From Candidatus Omnitrophota bacterium (lineage in GTDB: Bacteria > Omnitrophota > Gorgyraeia > Gygaellales > JAHJCI01): 7,654 bases of DNA. The stretch is taken from the NCBI GenBank assembly GCA_016783355.1, contig JADHWR010000054.1, positions 1 to 7,654 on the forward strand. The letters run 5' to 3'. Made by a program: the position numbers and the translations under genes. The notes beneath the pieces are model-generated. The model worked only from the letters and a program-made list of their open reading frames with translations, had not been told where the DNA came from and ran no database searches. Positions 4,245 to 7,654 of the stretch are shown piece by piece. Numbering within the stretch: the first letter of the stretch is position 1; every line of letters begins with the position of its first letter.

Positions 4245-6098
4245 CTATTTCTTACCAAAGCGCTTTCTCTCTGCTAATAAGATAATATCTCTTAATTCCT
4301 CAACGTTGCGTGCATTCAGCCAATTCTGATCAAATTCGTGCTGTTGACAGATTTGAGCAATCGCCGCTAAGGCTCGCAGGTGAAAATTGCGTTCATCCTT
4401 TGTACCTACCAAAACAAACATCGCATGAACAGGCTCTACCGATTCAACAAAGATAATCCCTTTCTTAGCCCGAACTAAAAGGATGTCAAATTTATGCTCT
4501 CCAGGCACTATAATATGTGGTATAGCCAATCCCGACCGAATAATTGTACTGGATTCTTTTTCCCGTTTAATAAAGGATTGGGTTAATTTCTCTACCTTAA
4601 TGCCCAAATCCTGGCTCAGAATAGAACTGACTTGTATGAAAAATGCTTCCAAAGTCAAGGGATCTTCTAAATCCATAATCTTGCTTTCTTTAATCAGGTG
4701 ATCGAATTTGTCCTCAACAATATTATCCCGTTCTCTTAAAATCCCCTTCAACTCCTTAGGTAATGTTCCCGAGGTTAATTCTTTATTGATGATGCGCTCA
4801 ATTAAATGAATAAGCGCGTATTCCTTTTCTACCTTAAGAGCCACATAGCCCAAATACCAAACTAAGCAGGCAGCAATAAATAGACTACTTAGAGAGAGAA
4901 TTAATTGGCCCATTTCTACCAGCAAAAAACCGCCTCCCAGAATTCCTAATATCTGCATGCCTGGATAAAGAGGAGATTTAAATTTGGGCTGGTAATTCTT
5001 TATTTTGCTCTCCCGCATAATGATTACGGCAAGATTTGCCAAAATATAAAGCAGGATTAACAGTGCGGAAGCGATCTTGACCAAAAACTCTAATTCCAAA
5101 AACAATATGGCTGAGACCATAAATATACCCGTAAATAATATAGAGTAATGCGGGGTATTAAATTTGCTATTTATTCTCTCTAGAAAAGAAGGTAAAAGCT
5201 TATCTCGGCCCATTGCCATTGGATAGCGCGAGGCAGACATAATTGCTGAATTGACAGTGGAAATAAATGCCAAGAGCGCGGCGAAAGCCATTACATACAT
5301 TCCAGGAGTTCCCGAAAAGACCTTAGCGCCATCAGAAATCGGCGTTAAGGAGAAATGAAGTTTATCCGCGCTACATAAACCCGTTGTAATAAATACCACT
5401 AAGGCATAAATAATCCCTACGATAATCAAAGAAAGAATCATTCCTAGAGGAATATTGCGGCCAGGATTCTTCACCTCTTCAGCCACTGAAGCAACCTTAG
5501 TTAAACCACCGTAAGAAATAAATATTAAACCGGCAGTGGCGAAGACCGGACCAATGCCCTGCGGCGCGAAAGGTATATATCTCTGAATATGGATAGAAGG
5601 AAAACCAAAGATTATATAAAAAATAAGTGCGGCAAACAAACCAGTAACCACAATCACCTGTGTTCGCGCTGCCTGTTTTATGCCGACAAGATTCAGGGTA
5701 ATAAAAAGTAAACAGAGCCAAAAAGCAAAGGTTTTTATCGGAATAGCGGGAGTTACCAACTCACAATAAGCTGCCATGCCAATAAGGGCAAAAGCGCCTT
5801 TAAGGCTCAGAGAGAACCAGCTACTGACTCCGCTAATTACTCCTACAGCAAAACCCATACTTCTGCTAATATAAAAATAATCTCCCCCTGCCCGAGGCAT
5901 TGCCGTAACGAGTTCGGCTTTACTAAGCATTGTCGGCACTGCCAAAAAAGAAGCTATTATATAGGAAATAAACAAAGCTGATCCCGCCCCGACTGAGGCA
6001 ATACCTGGCAAAACAAATAGCCCAGAACTAATCATTGCGCCTGAGGCAATACAAAAAACATCCAAGAGCCCAAGATCCTTCTTTAATCTTATCTGCAT
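4245..6098 (-). CDS. APC-superfamily amino-acid permease fused to a C-terminal PTS EIIA-like domain
   Basis: 617 aa. Residues 1 to about 420 form an APC-type transporter with about 12 hydrophobic segments. It opens with LGLLDVFCIASGAMISSGLFVLPG (helix 1, with the unwound GAMISSG substrate loop at 20-26), then MPRAGGDYFYISRSMG (67-82) and AEEVKNPGRNIPLGM (206-220), all hallmarks of amino-acid/polyamine permeases. About 430-470 is a charged linker. About 475-610 resembles a fructose/mannitol-type EIIA domain: GLAIPHI at 523-529 puts His528 where EIIA proteins are phosphorylated, and His573 begins the HLRALAAIAQI helix. Known APC proteins with C-terminal cytoplasmic domains often carry USP-like modules; EIIA is less usual. 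It may let phosphorylation or nitrogen/energy status control uptake, but this is inference. The transported substrate cannot be told. The start at 6098 has no clear Shine-Dalgarno, though it matches the family N-terminus. Confidence 0.88.
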   Translation of the reverse strand: MQIRLKKDLGLLDVFCIASGAMISSGLFVLPGIASVGAGSALFISYIIASFLAVPTMLSKAELVTAMPRAGGDYFYISRSMGFAVGVISGVSSWFSLSLKGAFALIGMAAYCELVTPAIPIKTFAFWLCLLFITLNLVGIKQAARTQVIVVTGLFAALIFYIIFGFPSIHIQRYIPFAPQGIGPVFATAGLIFISYGGLTKVASVAEEVKNPGRNIPLGMILSLIIVGIIYALVVFITTGLCSADKLHFSLTPISDGAKVFSGTPGMYVMAFAALLAFISTVNSAIMSASRYPMAMGRDKLLPSFLERINSKFNTPHYSILFTGIFMVSAILFLELEFLVKIASALLILLYILANLAVIIMRESKIKNYQPKFKSPLYPGMQILGILGGGFLLVEMGQLILSLSSLFIAACLVWYLGYVALKVEKEYALIHLIERIINKELTSGTLPKELKGILRERDNIVEDKFDHLIKESKIMDLEDPLTLEAFFIQVSSILSQDLGIKVEKLTQSFIKREKESSTIIRSGLAIPHIIVPGEHKFDILLVRAKKGIIFVESVEPVHAMFVLVGTKDERNFHLRALAAIAQICQQHEFDQNWLNARNVEELRDIILLAERKRFGKK

Positions 6099-6125
6099 AG
6101 TTTTTGGCTTTTATTTATTGCCCTC

Positions 6126-6154
6126 ATGTTACCACAGGAAAGAATCAATAACAA
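6126..6154 (-). promoter_or_regulatory. Candidate promoter for the permease-yggT unit
   Basis: In the 61-bp gap before the permease, TTGTTA (6149-6154) and TAACAT (6126-6131) are spaced by exactly 17 nt on the minus strand. Each matches four of six sigma-70 consensus positions. It would give a leader of about 20 nt. Such weak boxes also occur by chance in AT-rich DNA. Confidence 0.25.
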
Positions 6155-6159
6155 TGATT

Positions 6160-6975
6160 TTAAGAATTGGGAAGATATTTACTAAGAAAATTGTCCAGTT
6201 TAAATTGATATTCCTTTCTAGCCATAAAAATTGCCTCATTATGCGTACCCTGCATCTGATAGAATTCCTTCGGTTCTGGCGCAGCCTCAAACAAGTTCCT
6301 ACCCAACCTAAATGGAATAATCTCATCCTCCTTGCTGTGAATTACTAATTTAGGTGTAGTAATACTTCTTATCTTTGTTAAGGCATCATATTTAATACTA
6401 ATCATCCATTTTATGGGAAGATAAGGAAATAGTTTCTTTCCCATATCATAGGCAGAGGTAAATCCGCTCTCGGCAATGAGAACAGCCGCCTTAACCCTGG
6501 AAGCCAAATCAATGGCTACATTTGCTCCGATTGATTTGCCATAAATTACAATCGCTTCTCTGTTAACATCTTGGCGGCTAAGCAGGTATTGATAGGCAGC
6601 TTGGGCATCTTGATATAGCCCCTGCTCAGTCGGACTTCCCTGACTTCTTCCATAGCCGCGGTAATCAAAAATAAATACATTTAAATTAAGTTTATTGAAA
6701 AGCTCGATAATTGCAAGGCGATGACTGATATTGCCTGCATTCCCGTGGCAGAAAAGCAGGGTCCCGCGGGGATTCTCAGTGGGGATAAACCAACCATTTA
6801 ACCTTAAGCCATCCTCGCTTCCAAAGAAAGCTTCCTCGTATCTAAAGCCGAAGTTAGCGGGGGTAAATACAATTTGCTTGGTCGGGTAATAAATTCCTTT
6901 CTTCTCAAAATACTTTAAATATATAAAGGTAGAAAAAGAAAATATTAATATTAGTAGGGAAATTCGTCCCAGCAT
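6160..6975 (-). CDS. Membrane-anchored alpha/beta hydrolase, ABHD13/BEM46-like
   Basis: 271 aa. A hydrophobic segment at about residues 5-20 (ISLLILIFSFSTFIYL) followed by basic and aromatic residues is a likely membrane anchor or uncleaved signal, placing the catalytic domain outside the cytoplasm. The alpha/beta-hydrolase fold is complete: oxyanion segment CHGNAGN (76-82), FDYRGYGRSQGSPTE (103-117), nucleophile elbow GKSIG (146-150) with Ser148, acid Asp217 in HSKEDEIIPF, and His245 in GTHNEA. This pattern is the ABHD13/BEM46 (YfhR-like) subgroup, usually annotated as serine hydrolases or peptidase-like proteins of unknown substrate. The start at 6975 lacks a Shine-Dalgarno. The upstream 40 bp are very AT-rich and could hold a promoter, but I see no convincing pair of boxes. 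It lies 61 bp upstream of the permease and below a palindromic repeat cluster. Confidence 0.85.
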   Translation of the reverse strand: MLGRISLLILIFSFSTFIYLKYFEKKGIYYPTKQIVFTPANFGFRYEEAFFGSEDGLRLNGWFIPTENPRGTLLFCHGNAGNISHRLAIIELFNKLNLNVFIFDYRGYGRSQGSPTEQGLYQDAQAAYQYLLSRQDVNREAIVIYGKSIGANVAIDLASRVKAAVLIAESGFTSAYDMGKKLFPYLPIKWMISIKYDALTKIRSITTPKLVIHSKEDEIIPFRLGRNLFEAAPEPKEFYQMQGTHNEAIFMARKEYQFKLDNFLSKYLPNS

Positions 6976-7020
6976 CGTTAATAATAATTTTTTAAAGCAA
7001 TATAAGCTAATTTTTTGAAA

Positions 7021-7125
7021 TTTACCCCGTTAGAAGTCTGCAGCAAAGACATAGTAGTCACCTTTGGCGATTTACCCCGTTAGAGAACAAAATTCTCTAA
7101 CGGGGTTTACTTCTAATGGGGTTTA
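7021..7125. repeat. Nested palindromic repeat cluster (TTTACCCCGTTAGA family)
   Basis: The outer arms ACCCCGTTAGAAGT (7024-7037) and ACTTCTAATGGGGT (7109-7122) pair over 14 positions with a single G-T pair. Inside sit a perfect 14-bp hairpin, ACCCCGTTAGAGAA/TTCTCTAACGGGGT (7074-7087/7093-7106, loop CAAAA), and a weaker CAAAG/CTTTG stem (7044-7048/7062-7066). TTTACCCCGTTAGA appears twice as a direct repeat (7021-7034, 7071-7084). The left hairpin arm is identical to 781-794. The right outer arm contains the last codons and stop of the upstream protein gene. No T-run follows any stem on the transcribed strand, so terminator function is not supported by the usual criteria. Confidence 0.88.
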
Positions 7126-7646
7126 TCCTTATACCTCTCCCAAAGTTTCCTTAAATCAGAAGGAAGAGATTTGCCGATCAGCAATCCTATATAAACAAGC
7201 AGAGAAAATTGCCAGCAATCATCCGAACCGATAATCAGACCCGTCTCAACATCCTCCTTTTTTTCCAATTCCTGCTTAAAATATACCCTTGCTTTTTCTA
7301 ATCGGCCTTCATAAATATCTAGGCTGGAAATCTCATGGTCATACTTTAAAGAAGGAAAGGAGGCGCCCCTCACCAGCAAGAACGTCCTTACCATATCTGC
7401 ATTTACCTGGTAGTCTTTTTCAAAGTCAAATCCTTCAAATTGGGGCATATCTTCGGGCAGAATGATTGCTGGTCGGTGTACCATAACCTTGCCTCGACGA
7501 ACGACTGTATCTCCTAAATTTATTGTTGACTCAGCCAAAAAGATATAGGGAATGGTTGTCGTATCGAAAGTAGAAAGATAAGAAATCCTAGATTTGATAA
7601 TTGCTGTCTTCGCAAGCGCCTTATTCCACTTTTCTTCTAAGTCCAT
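7113..7646 (-). CDS. Conserved-looking hypothetical protein of unknown function
   Basis: 177 aa if it starts at ATG 7646. I do not recognise the family. The sequence looks like a real soluble protein: a helical start (LEEKWNKALAKTAIIKSRI), a strand-like core with STFDTTTIPYIFLAES (25-40) and NLGDTVVRRGKVMVHRPAIILP (43-64), an acidic section (65-80), then amphipathic helices such as RLEKARVYFKQELEKKEDVE (115-134). A hydrophobic stretch at 147-158 (SLLVYIGLLIG) is too short and too near the end to call a membrane helix firmly. No catalytic motif or metal ligand set is obvious. Only eight bases lie upstream of the ATG, they are open in frame and carry no Shine-Dalgarno, so the true start may be outside the window. 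The last three codons and stop lie inside the palindromic repeat, so the natural C-terminus may have been replaced by repeat sequence. Confidence 0.7.
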   Translation of the reverse strand: MDLEEKWNKALAKTAIIKSRISYLSTFDTTTIPYIFLAESTINLGDTVVRRGKVMVHRPAIILPEDMPQFEGFDFEKDYQVNADMVRTFLLVRGASFPSLKYDHEISSLDIYEGRLEKARVYFKQELEKKEDVETGLIIGSDDCWQFSLLVYIGLLIGKSLPSDLRKLWERYKDKPH

Positions 7647-7654
7647 ATTAAATG

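Noticed and set aside
7074..7106. Perfect hairpin as an intrinsic terminator of the 177-aa gene
   Set aside because: The stem is followed on the minus strand by AAATCGCC rather than a T-run, and the same arm occurs elsewhere as a repeat.

Overview
The window is compact bacterial chromosome of fairly low GC. Every gene I can support lies on the minus strand, so transcription runs from high to low coordinates. The gene set is a DinG-type helicase, an archaeal-like dUTPase, an AcuC-type deacetylase, a PhnP-like metallo-hydrolase, YggT, an amino-acid permease fused to a PTS EIIA-like domain and an ABHD13-like hydrolase. Together with strong GGAGG ribosome sites on some genes and none on others, this fits an uncultivated Gram-negative-type candidate phylum. 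Omnitrophota is my best guess, but that is inference from gene content and sequence flavour, not proof.

Layout in transcription order: an unrecognised 177-aa protein (7113-7646, possibly 5'-incomplete); a palindromic repeat cluster (7021-7125); a membrane-anchored alpha/beta hydrolase (6160-6975); the permease-EIIA fusion (4245-6098) followed 17 bp later by yggT (3925-4227); a structured 62-bp inverted repeat; an MBL-fold hydrolase (2925-3833) carrying three in-frame copies of a 45-bp repeat; a hairpin; an AcuC/HDAC-family protein (1771-2874); a membrane protein with a TrkA C-terminal domain (921-1643); a composite palindromic element (782-856); a dUTPase-family protein (247-762); and the first 59 codons of a DinG-family helicase (1-178, running off the edge). 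The genes are mostly housekeeping or transport and do not form one obvious pathway. Only permease-yggT is spaced tightly enough to call an operon with some confidence.

The most interesting content is the repeats. A small element built on CCCCGTTAGA / TCTAACGGGG inverted ends occurs as a perfect hairpin at 7074-7106, nested in a larger inverted repeat, and as a composite structure at 782-856. A 45-bp hairpin module bounded by TCTAA lies once inside the composite element and three more times, in perfect tandem, inside the metallo-hydrolase reading frame. The two loci match at 41 of 45 positions. There it adds 45 residues (LDHSLKRNRKVYPLG, three times) just ahead of the HxHxDH metal site. The behaviour recalls Rickettsia palindromic elements, which also occur inside genes without breaking the frame. 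No stretch longer than about 140 bp lacks a gene. I see no RNA gene, CRISPR array, transposase or phage gene.
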